Shown: positions 7,245-13,487, counted from the first letter of the stretch. The stretch: 16,902 nucleotides of DNA from an uncultured bacterium (GCA_937983635.1 CALJZR010000055.1:1-16902), one strand, 5' to 3'. The notes: generated by a model from the letters alone, not told the origin. Translations and numbers: made by a program.

Positions 7245-7997
7245 ATGTATCATTTATTTCAAGTCATTTTTTACCAGCCCATTTTAAATCTTTTAGTATT
7301 CCTTTATAACAACGCCTCTTTTCATGATTTAGGGCTAGCTATTATTTTGCTAACTGTAGTGATTAAGTTGATTCTTTGGCCTCTATCTCGGAAATCTATC
7401 CAATCCCAGCGGTCTCTACAAGAACTTCAGCCTAAAATTGACGCCCTCAAGGCTCAGTATAAAGATAAACAGGCAGAAATGGGCAAGGCTTTAATGGATT
7501 TGTATAAACAGCATAAAGTTAATCCTTTTTCGTCTTGTTTGCCTTTATTATTACAGCTTCCTTTTTTTATTGCCGTTTATCAAGTATTTAAAGACGGCTT
7601 AAGTAAGCATCTTGATTTGGTTTATCCTTTTATTGCTCGTCCGGAGGCTATTAACAGTGTTTTTTTAGGCTTTTTAGATTTATCCAAACCTAATATTTAT
7701 TTAGCAGTTTTGGCGGGCTTAGCTCAGTTCTGGCAAGCGAAAATGATGATGGCAAAACGGAGTAAGGATAAGCCGGTTATTACTGGCGGTAAGGATGAGA
7801 GTATGGCGGCAATTATGAATAAACAGATGTTATATTTTATGCCGGCTTTAACTATTTTTATTGGCGTTACTTTGCCGGGCGGTTTAACTTTATATTGGCT
7901 AGTATTAACTTTACTTACTGTTTTACAGCAGTTTTTAGTAGCGAAAGCCCAAAAAAATACTGGCAGTCCAGTAATTGAAGGGGAAATTATTAAATAA
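7245..7997 (+). CDS. yidC: Membrane protein insertase YidC (Oxa1/SpoIIIJ type)
   Basis: A 250-residue membrane insertase. It lacks the large periplasmic domain of E. coli YidC and resembles the short forms of Gram-positives and CPR bacteria. Hydrophobic segments lie at about 5-22, 29-47, 93-113, 143-160 and 188-225. The cytoplasmic coiled-coil loop QRSLQELQPKIDALKAQYKDK (about 55-77) and the NPFSSCLPLLLQLPFFIAVYQVF segment are diagnostic. No lipobox signal peptide is seen. In the second helix the groove Arg of characterised homologues (E. coli R366) appears to be Lys (K41 in VVIKLILWPL). Last gene of the rpmH operon, followed by a strong terminator. Confidence 0.95.
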   Translation: MYHLFQVIFYQPILNLLVFLYNNASFHDLGLAIILLTVVIKLILWPLSRKSIQSQRSLQELQPKIDALKAQYKDKQAEMGKALMDLYKQHKVNPFSSCLPLLLQLPFFIAVYQVFKDGLSKHLDLVYPFIARPEAINSVFLGFLDLSKPNIYLAVLAGLAQFWQAKMMMAKRSKDKPVITGGKDESMAAIMNKQMLYFMPALTIFIGVTLPGGLTLYWLVLTLLTVLQQFLVAKAQKNTGSPVIEGEIIK

Positions 7998-8016
7998 TTT
8001 ATTTTATTAGAAATAT

Positions 8017-8044
8017 AAAAAACCGGACATCAGCCCGGTTTTTT
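8017..8044. terminator. Bidirectional rho-independent terminator
   Basis: A 10-bp stem (8017-8026 with 8035-8044) around an 8-nt loop, with A-tract and T-tract flanks. It lies between the convergent yidC and the DAGK-fold gene, whose stop codon overlaps its right arm. Confidence 0.85.
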
Positions 8045-8786
8045 AATTGAAGCTACGATCTTTACCCACAATAATATTGATTTTTTCTTGGATAATACCA
8101 ATCTCAGCCGGGAGAGGGATGGCTACCGATTCGTCTAAAATAATTTCGCCGCTGCCGGAAATTTTTATATTATCGCTAGTAATAAAAGTTGCCTCTGGCG
8201 TTTTATTGTTGATAATAAGATTTAATTTATTATCATAGGGGTCAACTCTTTCCCCATAAATTACCGAGGGGCTATCATTAAGATTGATAATTTGAACTTT
8301 AGTTTTACGGGTTAATTCTAGACTGTATTCATCGTTAATGTTAATGCGCGCATTATCACTCGTTAGCTCGGCCTTGTTTAAAAAAATATTATTACCGGCA
8401 ATACCAATGTCAATTTGTTTTATTCTTCTGGCTAAAAGGATATTACAAGCCTCTTCTTCTTTATGGATGCCAAAAGAAGCCGCAATTGAATTGTTATTTC
8501 CTATAGGAATAATCGAAAAAAGAATATCCTTTTGGAAAAATCCATAGGCTTTATTGCTGATCATGGCGCTAATTACTTTATTGGCAGTCTCATTATTACC
8601 AACGGCAATTATATTTTTAATTCCGTTTTTAATTTCTGCCTGGACGGCGTCTTTGACATTTTTAATTGCTCCGAGACGGATAATTTTTCCATTTAAGCCT
8701 AAGTCAGTGAGACGTATTTCTACTCGGTTTAAAGCGCGACGATAGCGACTTTTATTTAGAAAATCATCGTAAATATAAGCGTTCAT
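8043..8786 (-). CDS. Degenerate diacylglycerol kinase-fold protein, function unknown
   Basis: A 247-residue protein with the outline of the DgkB/YegS lipid and sphingosine kinase family: an N-terminal Rossmann-like half with KNIIAVGNNETANKVI (about 57-72) and P94-I-G-N-N-N-S-I-A-A-S-F-G-I, then a beta-sandwich half ending in a beta-hairpin. The family ATP/metal motif GGDGT reads GNNET (63-67), and the second motif GTxNDF reads GNNNSI (96-101). The catalytic Asp of the first motif and the Asp of the second are therefore both lost, which argues for a non-catalytic or altered role. It follows the bactofilin gene by 17 nt on the same strand and is probably cotranscribed. Family assignment is by motif pattern and only moderately sure. 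Confidence 0.6.
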   Translation of the reverse strand: MNAYIYDDFLNKSRYRRALNRVEIRLTDLGLNGKIIRLGAIKNVKDAVQAEIKNGIKNIIAVGNNETANKVISAMISNKAYGFFQKDILFSIIPIGNNNSIAASFGIHKEEEACNILLARRIKQIDIGIAGNNIFLNKAELTSDNARININDEYSLELTRKTKVQIINLNDSPSVIYGERVDPYDNKLNLIINNKTPEATFITSDNIKISGSGEIILDESVAIPLPAEIGIIQEKINIIVGKDRSFN

Positions 8787-8803
8787 AAATAAAGCCGCTT
8801 GTT

Positions 8804-9217
8804 TTAGGCCTGTTCCTCAGGTCTATTTTTTTTATTTTCTGATAATTTTAGATTTTCAGCGGAAACCAGGATTTGTCCGGTGATGGAAGCGCCTCTTTCA
8901 ATGGAAATTTCTCCGCATTGAACATCGCCCATGATTTTTGCTGTTTTGCCGATGGCTAGATATTTCTTGATTTTAATATTACCGCTGATTTCTCCGTTAA
9001 TTAAAGCTTCGCTAGCTTCAACGTTAGCGTTGACTCTGGCTTTTTCGCCAATAAAGACATTTGCTTCTGTCTTTAAAGAACCTTCAAGAAAGCCCTCAAT
9101 CACAATGTCGCCCTGGCCATTGAAGTTTCCCTTCACTTTAATTGAGGCGCCGATAATAGTTTCAGCCTCTTTAAATTTTTCTAGTTTGTTGTCCTTGCTA
9201 AACATAAATTTAAACAA
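8804..9217 (-). CDS. Bactofilin family cytoskeletal protein
   Basis: A polymer-forming beta-helical cytoskeletal protein (bactofilin, DUF583/CcmA family). The body shows the repeated short strands of the fold: GDIVIEGFLEGSLKTEANVFI, ARVNANVEASEALINGEISGNIK, LAIGKTAKIMGDVQCGEISIERGASITGQ. The tail is charged and disordered (KLSENKKNRPEEQA). A GTG at 9256 is in frame, but a perfect AGGAGG (plus 9224-9229) lies 6 nt upstream of a TTG at 9217, giving 137 residues starting MFKFMFSKDNK; an ATG at 9205 is a third option. The hydrophobic FKFMF opening resembles the membrane-targeting N terminus known in bactofilins, which supports the TTG start. First gene of a two-gene unit with the DAGK-fold protein. 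Confidence 0.88.
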   Translation of the reverse strand: MFKFMFSKDNKLEKFKEAETIIGASIKVKGNFNGQGDIVIEGFLEGSLKTEANVFIGEKARVNANVEASEALINGEISGNIKIKKYLAIGKTAKIMGDVQCGEISIERGASITGQILVSAENLKLSENKKNRPEEQA

Positions 9218-9223
9218 TCCGCC

Positions 9224-9229
9224 CCTCCT
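9224..9229 (-). promoter_or_regulatory. Strong Shine-Dalgarno site that sets the bactofilin start
   Basis: AGGAGG on the minus strand, 6 nt before TTG (9215-9217). It is 18 nt from the downstream ATG and lies inside the coding sequence if the GTG at 9256 were used. Most other genes in the window lack a comparable site. Confidence 0.7.
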
Positions 9230-9294
9230 ACGCAGCGGATTATTAGTTTTAAACACGCGATTAAATGAAATTATTTGAAAATTCTAGTGTTTTT

Positions 9295-9323
9295 ATTGTA
9301 GTACATTTTTATTCTCTTGTCAA
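9295..9323 (-). promoter_or_regulatory. Candidate bactofilin promoter
   Basis: On the minus strand a consensus TTGACA (plus 9318-9323), a 17-nt spacer and TACAAT (plus 9295-9300). The transcript would have a leader of about 70 nt before the TTG start. It is among the best sigma-70-type matches in the window. Confidence 0.75.
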
Positions 9324-9368
9324 AAATTTATTTAATGTTATTATAATAAAAAAAGCTTTAATCTAAGG

Positions 9369-9397
9369 TTGTCAAAATATTTTTTTTCGGCTATTAT
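9369..9397 (+). promoter_or_regulatory. Candidate tRNA-Arg promoter
   Basis: TTGTCA (9369-9374), a 17-nt spacer and TATTAT (9392-9397), ending 12 nt before the mature tRNA 5' end. Confidence 0.7.
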
Positions 9398-9409
9398 TAT
9401 CTTGACCTC

Positions 9410-9481
9410 GCCCTTGTAGTTTAATGGATAAAACAAGAATCTCCTAAGTTCTAAATCCAGGTTCGATTCCTGGCGAGGGCA
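9410..9481 (+). tRNA. tRNA-Arg (anticodon CCU)
   Basis: It folds as a cloverleaf. The acceptor stem is GCCCTTG/CGAGGGC, the D stem GTTT/AAAC, the anticodon stem AGAAT/GTTCT with loop CTCCTAA (anticodon CCT in DNA), and the T arm CCAGG-TTCGATT-CCTGG. The discriminator is A at 9481. No CCA is encoded, so it must be added after transcription. It reads the AGG codon. Confidence 0.93.
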
Positions 9482-9515
9482 CTTAGTTATTGACAAATAT
9501 TTATTTTTGTTGTTA

Positions 9516-9543
9516 TTGACTTTTCTCTAGGATTAGGTATTAT
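9516..9543 (+). promoter_or_regulatory. Candidate tRNA-Ala promoter
   Basis: TTGACT (9516-9521), a 16-nt spacer and TATTAT (9538-9543). The start of transcription would fall near 9550, which places the first palindrome (9570-9585) in the transcribed leader. A TTGACA at 9490-9495 has no good -10 partner. Confidence 0.55.
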
Positions 9544-9569
9544 ATAGAAATAATTTAACGTTAATAAAT

Positions 9570-9585
9570 TGTTCTACGTAGAACA
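9570..9585. repeat. parS-like palindrome, copy 1
   Basis: The exact palindrome TGTTCTACGTAGAACA. It ends 4 nt before the tRNA-Ala 5' end and so lies in the predicted tRNA leader. It differs from the classic parS TGTTTCACGTGAAACA at positions 5, 6, 11 and 12 only. Confidence 0.9.
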
Positions 9586-9589
9586 AAAC

Positions 9590-9663
9590 GGGCCATTAGC
9601 TCAGTTGGCTAGAGCGCTTCCATGGCATGGAAGAGGTCAAGGGTTCAAGTCCCTTATGGTCCA
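9590..9663 (+). tRNA. tRNA-Ala (anticodon GGC)
   Basis: The acceptor stem GGGCCAT/ATGGTCC contains the G3-U70 wobble that is the alanine identity element. The anticodon stem CTTCC/GGAAG encloses loop ATGGCAT (anticodon GGC), and the T arm is AAGGG-TTCAAGT-CCCTT. The discriminator is A at 9663. No CCA is encoded. Confidence 0.95.
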
Positions 9664-9668
9664 CAATT

Positions 9669-9695
9669 AAAAAATCGGCTTTTGCCGGTTTTTTT
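9669..9695 (+). terminator. Rho-independent terminator after tRNA-Ala
   Basis: A TCGGC/GCCGG stem extended by A-T pairs, with a TTTT loop and a run of seven or more T. It begins 5 nt after the tRNA. Confidence 0.85.
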
Positions 9696-9756
9696 GTAGC
9701 CTATTCCCTTATTATCTATTATTGGAAGCTTGGGAATTACGTCTTATATTAATAAT

Positions 9757-9772
9757 TGTTCTACGTAGAACA
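9757..9772. repeat. parS-like palindrome, copy 2 (within a 38-bp perfect palindrome)
   Basis: The exact 16-bp palindrome TGTTCTACGTAGAACA. Dyad symmetry continues without a mismatch to 9746-9783, 19 bp per arm, the outer part being A/T only. Confidence 0.9.
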
Positions 9773-9833
9773 ATTATTAATATTTTGAGATCAGGTTTAA
9801 ACTTTTCCGACTTATTATGACTTCCTACTAATT

Positions 9834-9849
9834 TGTTCTGCGTAGAACA
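9834..9849. repeat. parS-like palindrome, copy 3 (one core change)
   Basis: TGTTCTGCGTAGAACA: both six-base arms are intact, and only the first base of the central ACGT is changed to G. Confidence 0.85.
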
Positions 9850-9909
9850 TTTTAATATTTAAGGACTCAGCGCTGGCTATCTTTATTTATTATTGTTAAT
9901 CTAATAATT

Positions 9910-9925
9910 TGTTCTATGCAGAACA
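9910..9925. repeat. parS-like palindrome, copy 4 (two core changes)
   Basis: TGTTCTATGCAGAACA: both six-base arms are intact, with the central ACGT changed to ATGC. Confidence 0.82.
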
Positions 9926-9994
9926 ATTAAAAATATTTTAGTGGGTTTTTACAATAAATAGCATTAATATTTTTTATTTAGTTTGTTTTAAAAT

Positions 9995-10010
9995 TGTTCT
10001 ACGTAGAACA
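9995..10010. repeat. parS-like palindrome, copy 5
   Basis: The exact palindrome TGTTCTACGTAGAACA in a gene-free A/T-rich context. Confidence 0.9.
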
Positions 10011-10094
10011 ATGGTGGTGGCATGATTCTAAACATAATTACTGTTATTTTCTAAATAAACATAAATATTTCTATTATAACTAGGTCATATATAT

Positions 10095-10110
10095 TGTTCT
10101 ACGTAGAACA
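10095..10110. repeat. parS-like palindrome, copy 6
   Basis: The exact palindrome TGTTCTACGTAGAACA. It is the last copy recognised before trxB, about 77 nt upstream of the predicted trxB -35. Confidence 0.9.
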
Positions 10111-10186
10111 TTTATTATTTATTTAATGTTAGCTAAATATAGTTAATATTTATAATTTTACTTTAATATTCGTTAAATTAATCTTT

Positions 10187-10215
10187 TTGCTTTTTAAAAA
10201 TAGACATAGTATAAT
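10187..10215 (+). promoter_or_regulatory. Candidate trxB promoter
   Basis: TTGCTT (10187-10192), a 17-nt spacer and a consensus TATAAT (10210-10215), about 46 nt before the start codon. No Shine-Dalgarno motif precedes the ATG at 10262. Confidence 0.55.
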
Positions 10216-10261
10216 TTAAAGAATTACAGAGTTTATTTTAATTTTTAAATACTATTATTTT

Positions 10262-11194
10262 ATGTACGACACAATTATTATTGGCCAAGGACCGGCAGGA
10301 ATTACCGCCGGTATCTATGCGGCTAGAAGGGAAATGAAGACTTTGATTTTAGGGAAGGAGCCGGGAGGTCAGATTATTTGGGCGGGAGAAATTGAAAATT
10401 ACCCAGGATTTACTAATATTAGCAATTTTGATTTAATTACTCGTTTTAATGAGCACGCTTTAGCCTCGGGTGCAGAAATTAAGAATTGTGAAGTTAAACG
10501 TTTAGAAAAAAAAGCGGACGGTAATTTTATTGTTTTTACCGAGAGAGATCAATATGAAGCTAAGACCGTGATTGTCGCAATGGGACTGGCTCCTCGGCGT
10601 CTAGCCGTCCCCGGAGAGATTGAATTAAGCGGCAAAGGCGTTTCTTATTGTGCTAATTGTGACGGCCCGCTTTATAAAGGCAAAACTATCGCTGTGATTG
10701 GTAGCGGCAACTCCGCTTTTGATGCGGCCGAAGTGATGTCTAAAATCGCGGCTCAAGTTTATTTAATAATTAGAGGTGATTCTTACAAAGCTTTTGATTC
10801 TTTAGTAGAAGAAGTAAAAGCTCGCCCTAACATTAAAATTATTACTAATGCTAAAATGGTCTCGATTAACGGGGAGACCAAAGTTGAAAGCCTGACTTAT
10901 AATAATATTGACGGGATTGATGTTGTTTTGCCTCTGGATGGAGTTTTTGTAGAAATTGGCCGCATTGCTAGCACTGATTTAGTCGCTGATTTTGCGGATC
11001 GAGATGAGCGCTCCCAAATTTTAGTTGACGAAAAATATAGTACTAAGACCCCTGGTTTATTTGCCGCCGGCGATGTTGTTGGCAGTGAATTTAAGCAGAT
11101 TACTATTGCCATGGGGCAAGCCACGAGTGCGGCCTTATACGCCTATCAATATATTCAAGGAGCGGGTGCGCCCACCATTGTTACCTCTAAATAA
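10262..11194 (+). CDS. trxB: Thioredoxin reductase-like FAD-dependent oxidoreductase
   Basis: A 310-residue cytoplasmic flavoprotein of the low-molecular-weight thioredoxin reductase family, which passes electrons from a reduced cofactor through FAD and a Cys pair to thioredoxin. The N-terminal FAD site is GQGPAG (8-13), the redox pair is C130-A-N-C133-D-G, the second dinucleotide fold is GSGNSA (147-152), and the C-terminal FAD motif is GLFAAGDV (265-272), followed by KQITIAMGQA. In E. coli TrxB the NADPH 2'-phosphate is held by the HRR...R segment; here the matching stretch is I170-R-G-D-S-Y-K176, so one Arg is kept, one is Gly and one is Lys. NADPH preference is therefore uncertain. It is a single gene with its own promoter and terminator, and no thioredoxin gene is adjacent. 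Confidence 0.88.
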   Translation: MYDTIIIGQGPAGITAGIYAARREMKTLILGKEPGGQIIWAGEIENYPGFTNISNFDLITRFNEHALASGAEIKNCEVKRLEKKADGNFIVFTERDQYEAKTVIVAMGLAPRRLAVPGEIELSGKGVSYCANCDGPLYKGKTIAVIGSGNSAFDAAEVMSKIAAQVYLIIRGDSYKAFDSLVEEVKARPNIKIITNAKMVSINGETKVESLTYNNIDGIDVVLPLDGVFVEIGRIASTDLVADFADRDERSQILVDEKYSTKTPGLFAAGDVVGSEFKQITIAMGQATSAALYAYQYIQGAGAPTIVTSK

Positions 11195-11196
11195 AG

Positions 11197-11225
11197 AAAA
11201 TCGCCCTTTCAGGGGCGATTTTTTT
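11197..11225 (+). terminator. Rho-independent terminator after trxB
   Basis: The stem TCGCCC/GGGCGA extends through flanking A-T pairs, has a 6-nt loop, and is followed by a run of T to 11225. It starts 2 nt after the trxB stop. Confidence 0.88.
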
Positions 11226-11229
11226 ATAG

Positions 11230-11235
11230 TATAAT
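11230..11235 (+). promoter_or_regulatory. Possible -10 element for the glycosyltransferase operon
   Basis: A consensus TATAAT 30 nt before the ATG at 11265, immediately after the trxB terminator. No convincing -35 is seen 17 nt upstream (that position falls in the terminator hairpin), so support is weak. Confidence 0.35.
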
Positions 11236-11264
11236 ATAGGTAATGTTTATAATTTAATTTTTGT

Positions 11265-12542
11265 ATGAGTAATCAGAAAATTCATTTAGTGGCGGCTGAC
11301 ATGGGTTACGGTCACCAGCGGGCTGCTTATCCGCTTTTAAGCTGGAGTCGAGCCGGCTCTTTAAACCTTAATGACTATGAAGGAATTGAAGCCTGGGAAA
11401 AAGCTTACTGGCTAAATAGCCAGAAGTCGTATGAAAAAATTTCTTATTTCAAACGCATTCCTTTTTTAGGTGAGCTGGTGTTTAAAGCGATGGATTCTTT
11501 TCAAAAAATTGAATCTTTTTATCCGCGTCGGGATTTATCCGCTTTAACTTTACAGCAGAAAATATTTTTTAAGGCTGTAAAAAAAGGAGTTGGTAAAAAA
11601 ATGATTGAAGCTTTGAATAAAGAGCCATTGCCCTTTGTCACCACTTTTTTTGTGGCTGCTTATTGTGCCGAATATTATGGCTATCAAGGGGATATTTATT
11701 GTATTGTTTGCGACACTGACATCTCTCGCGCCTGGGCACCCATTAATCCTCAAGAGAGCAAGATCATTTATTTTGCCCCTAATCAGAGAGTGTGTGAACG
11801 TTTACGTATGTACGGCGTGGCCGCGGATCGTATTAGATTAAGCGGCTTTCCTTTACCTTTAGAAAATATTGGTGATGACCAGGAAATATTGAAACAAGAT
11901 TTAATTAAACGTTTAGTAGTTTTAGATCCACTCAAGTCTTTTCGTAATTCTTATACCCCCCTCCTTACTAATATTTTTTCTCTTCCTGAAACAGTTGAAC
12001 GTCCATTCACTTTAACTTTTGCTGTCGGTGGGGCGGGGGCACAGAGAGAAATAGGAACTTTAATTTTAGAAAAGTTGAGCCCGATGATTATTGAGAAAAA
12101 AATCAAACTTAATTTGATTGCCGGCAGCCGGACAGATGTACGTGATTATTTTATCCAAGCTATTAAACGTCTTAATCTTGGTGATAATGAAAATATTAAC
12201 ATTGTCTTTCATCCGCAGAAGATGGAATATTTCCGTCTTTTTAATCTTTGTCTGCGTGACACCGATATCCTCTGGACTAAGCCCTCAGAATTGAGTTTTT
12301 ATGCGGGCTTAGGTTTGCCAATTATCATGTCGGAACCGGTTGGCTCTCAAGAAGTCTTTAATCGGGAGTGGTTGCTCTCAATCGGGGCGGGCTTAGATAG
12401 TTTAGATCCAAGTTTAGTGCATGAGTGGTTGCCGGATTGGCGTCGGGATGGCCGTTTAGCCCGAGCCGCCCTTAATGCTTATCTTAACGCTCCTCATAAT
12501 GGGCTCAAAGAGATGTCTAAAGAATTATTTTCTAACAATTAA
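11265..12542 (+). CDS. GT-B glycosyltransferase, MGDG synthase/MurG-like (GT28 type)
   Basis: A 425-residue GT-B-fold protein. The N-terminal glycine-rich loop D12-M-G-Y-G-H-Q-R-A-A21 matches the acceptor-side motif of monogalactosyldiacylglycerol synthases, processive diacylglycerol glucosyltransferases and MurG. The C-terminal domain carries FAVGGAGAQ (252-260) and the donor-binding segment TKPSELSFYAGLGLPIIMSEPVGSQE (338-363, split here only by motif), like the TKPGGLT...P..GQE segment of GT28. No membrane helix or signal peptide is evident, so it would act at the cytoplasmic face on a lipid or lipid-linked acceptor. First gene of a four-gene unit; the EamA gene begins 3 nt downstream. The donor sugar and the acceptor cannot be named from sequence. 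The middle (about 30-120) is divergent from the well-known members. Confidence 0.75.
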   Translation: MSNQKIHLVAADMGYGHQRAAYPLLSWSRAGSLNLNDYEGIEAWEKAYWLNSQKSYEKISYFKRIPFLGELVFKAMDSFQKIESFYPRRDLSALTLQQKIFFKAVKKGVGKKMIEALNKEPLPFVTTFFVAAYCAEYYGYQGDIYCIVCDTDISRAWAPINPQESKIIYFAPNQRVCERLRMYGVAADRIRLSGFPLPLENIGDDQEILKQDLIKRLVVLDPLKSFRNSYTPLLTNIFSLPETVERPFTLTFAVGGAGAQREIGTLILEKLSPMIIEKKIKLNLIAGSRTDVRDYFIQAIKRLNLGDNENINIVFHPQKMEYFRLFNLCLRDTDILWTKPSELSFYAGLGLPIIMSEPVGSQEVFNREWLLSIGAGLDSLDPSLVHEWLPDWRRDGRLARAALNAYLNAPHNGLKEMSKELFSNN

Positions 12543-12545
12543 GCT

Positions 12546-13487
12546 ATGAATTGGTTTGTTGTCGCTTTAGTTGCTTATTTTTTATTAGCCATTGCTAATT
12601 TAATTGATAAGTTCTTGGTAGAAAAAGTTTTAGGCAGCGCTCGAGCCTATACTTTTATTGCCTGTATTTTAGGGTCTTCCGTATTTTTACTGGCCCCTTG
12701 GTTTCTTTCTTGGCCAGGCTGGAGTGGATTATTTTTGGACTTAGGGCTGGGTATTCTTTTTGCCCTTGCTTTACTTTTACTCTACGCTTCTTTACGTCGC
12801 GGCGAAGCTTCCCGTGCTTTAGTAATTATCGGCGGATCTACGCCCATCTTTTCTCTGCCCCTTTCTTTTTTAGTATTAGGTGATAGCCTTTCAAGCAATC
12901 AAATCACCGCGATTTTTTTCTTAATTGCCGGTGTGGTTATTGTCGCCTTATTGCCTAGCCGTCGCCGAGATTTTTGGGATAAACTTTTTAGTTCTCTGAA
13001 TTTAAAGCAAAACTATTCTTTAACCAGCATCTTATTAGCCCTTGGTTCCGGCCTAGCCTATTCTTTATTTTTTGTGGGCAGTAAATTTGTTTATCAATCC
13101 CAGCCCTTTTTAAGTACTTTTTTGTGGACACGCTTGGGGGCAGCCTTCGCGGCCATGTTTATTCTTCTCTCTCCGCGGGCGCGTCGAGAAATTAAAGCGC
13201 TCTTTACCCGTAGTCCTAAGCGGGGACAGAATCAGGGCTTGGTAGTTGGTAATCAAGTTTTAGGTTCCTTAGGTTTTATCTTGCAAAATTATGCCGTCTA
13301 TCTCGGGCCGGTGGCGATTGTTAATGCTCTGCAGGGGGTGCAATATGCTTGGATTATTATCTTGGGGGTAATCGTTTCTTTGGCTGCTCCTAAAATTTTA
13401 AAAGAAGATATTTCTTGGCCGGCAATTATACAAAAACTTTTTGCTATCGGCGCGATTAGTGTTGGCCTTTATTTTCTGTCTTTATGA
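12546..13487 (+). CDS. EamA/DMT-family membrane transporter
   Basis: A 313-residue integral membrane protein with about ten hydrophobic helices arranged as two EamA repeats (about 1-135 and 155-313) joined by a basic loop (PSRRRDFWDKLFSSLNLK). The drug/metabolite transporter superfamily exports metabolites, and some relatives move lipid-linked sugars across the membrane. Typical pieces are ALLLLYASLRRGEASRALVI, the GDSLSSNQITAIFFLIAGV helix of repeat one and LGSLGFILQNYAVYLGPVAIVNAL in repeat two. The gene lies between glycan enzymes and its TGA overlaps the next ATG by 4 nt (ATGA), suggesting translational coupling and a substrate related to the glycan pathway; that role is inferred from context. 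Confidence 0.85.
   Translation: MNWFVVALVAYFLLAIANLIDKFLVEKVLGSARAYTFIACILGSSVFLLAPWFLSWPGWSGLFLDLGLGILFALALLLLYASLRRGEASRALVIIGGSTPIFSLPLSFLVLGDSLSSNQITAIFFLIAGVVIVALLPSRRRDFWDKLFSSLNLKQNYSLTSILLALGSGLAYSLFFVGSKFVYQSQPFLSTFLWTRLGAAFAAMFILLSPRARREIKALFTRSPKRGQNQGLVVGNQVLGSLGFILQNYAVYLGPVAIVNALQGVQYAWIIILGVIVSLAAPKILKEDISWPAIIQKLFAIGAISVGLYFLSL

Larger units (their letters stand above)
9696..10261. other. Gene-free A/T-rich region holding the palindrome cluster
   Basis: About 570 bp without a plausible coding sequence, tRNA or other recognisable RNA. It holds five of the six parS-like palindromes, at 9757, 9834, 9910, 9995 and 10095 (start-to-start spacings 77, 76, 85 and 100), and the trxB promoter near its right end. 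In a genome this compact such a long non-coding stretch is itself unusual and suggests a structural role. Confidence 0.8.

Noticed and set aside
8931..9278. A 115-codon plus-strand frame opposite the bactofilin gene
   Set aside because: The bactofilin frame has a clear family pattern, a ribosome site and a promoter; the opposite frame has none.
9757..9772. Palindromes as rho-independent terminators
   Set aside because: There is no GC-rich stem with a following T-run, and the copies do not lie at gene ends.
10011..10023. Possible short coding frame in the palindrome region
   Set aside because: The ATG at 10011 reaches a stop after four codons, and no other frame there has a length or signal worth calling.
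9570..10110. CRISPR array reading of the regularly spaced palindromes
   Set aside because: The repeats are 16 bp and fully palindromic, the intervals are uneven (187, 77, 76, 85, 100) and are A/T-rich background, and there are no cas genes.
9570..10110. Palindromes as a LexA/SOS box cluster
   Set aside because: GTTC/GAAC half-sites resemble Gram-positive LexA sites, but the spacing and core differ. Six copies in mostly gene-free DNA near the origin fit a centromere better. It remains a minor alternative.
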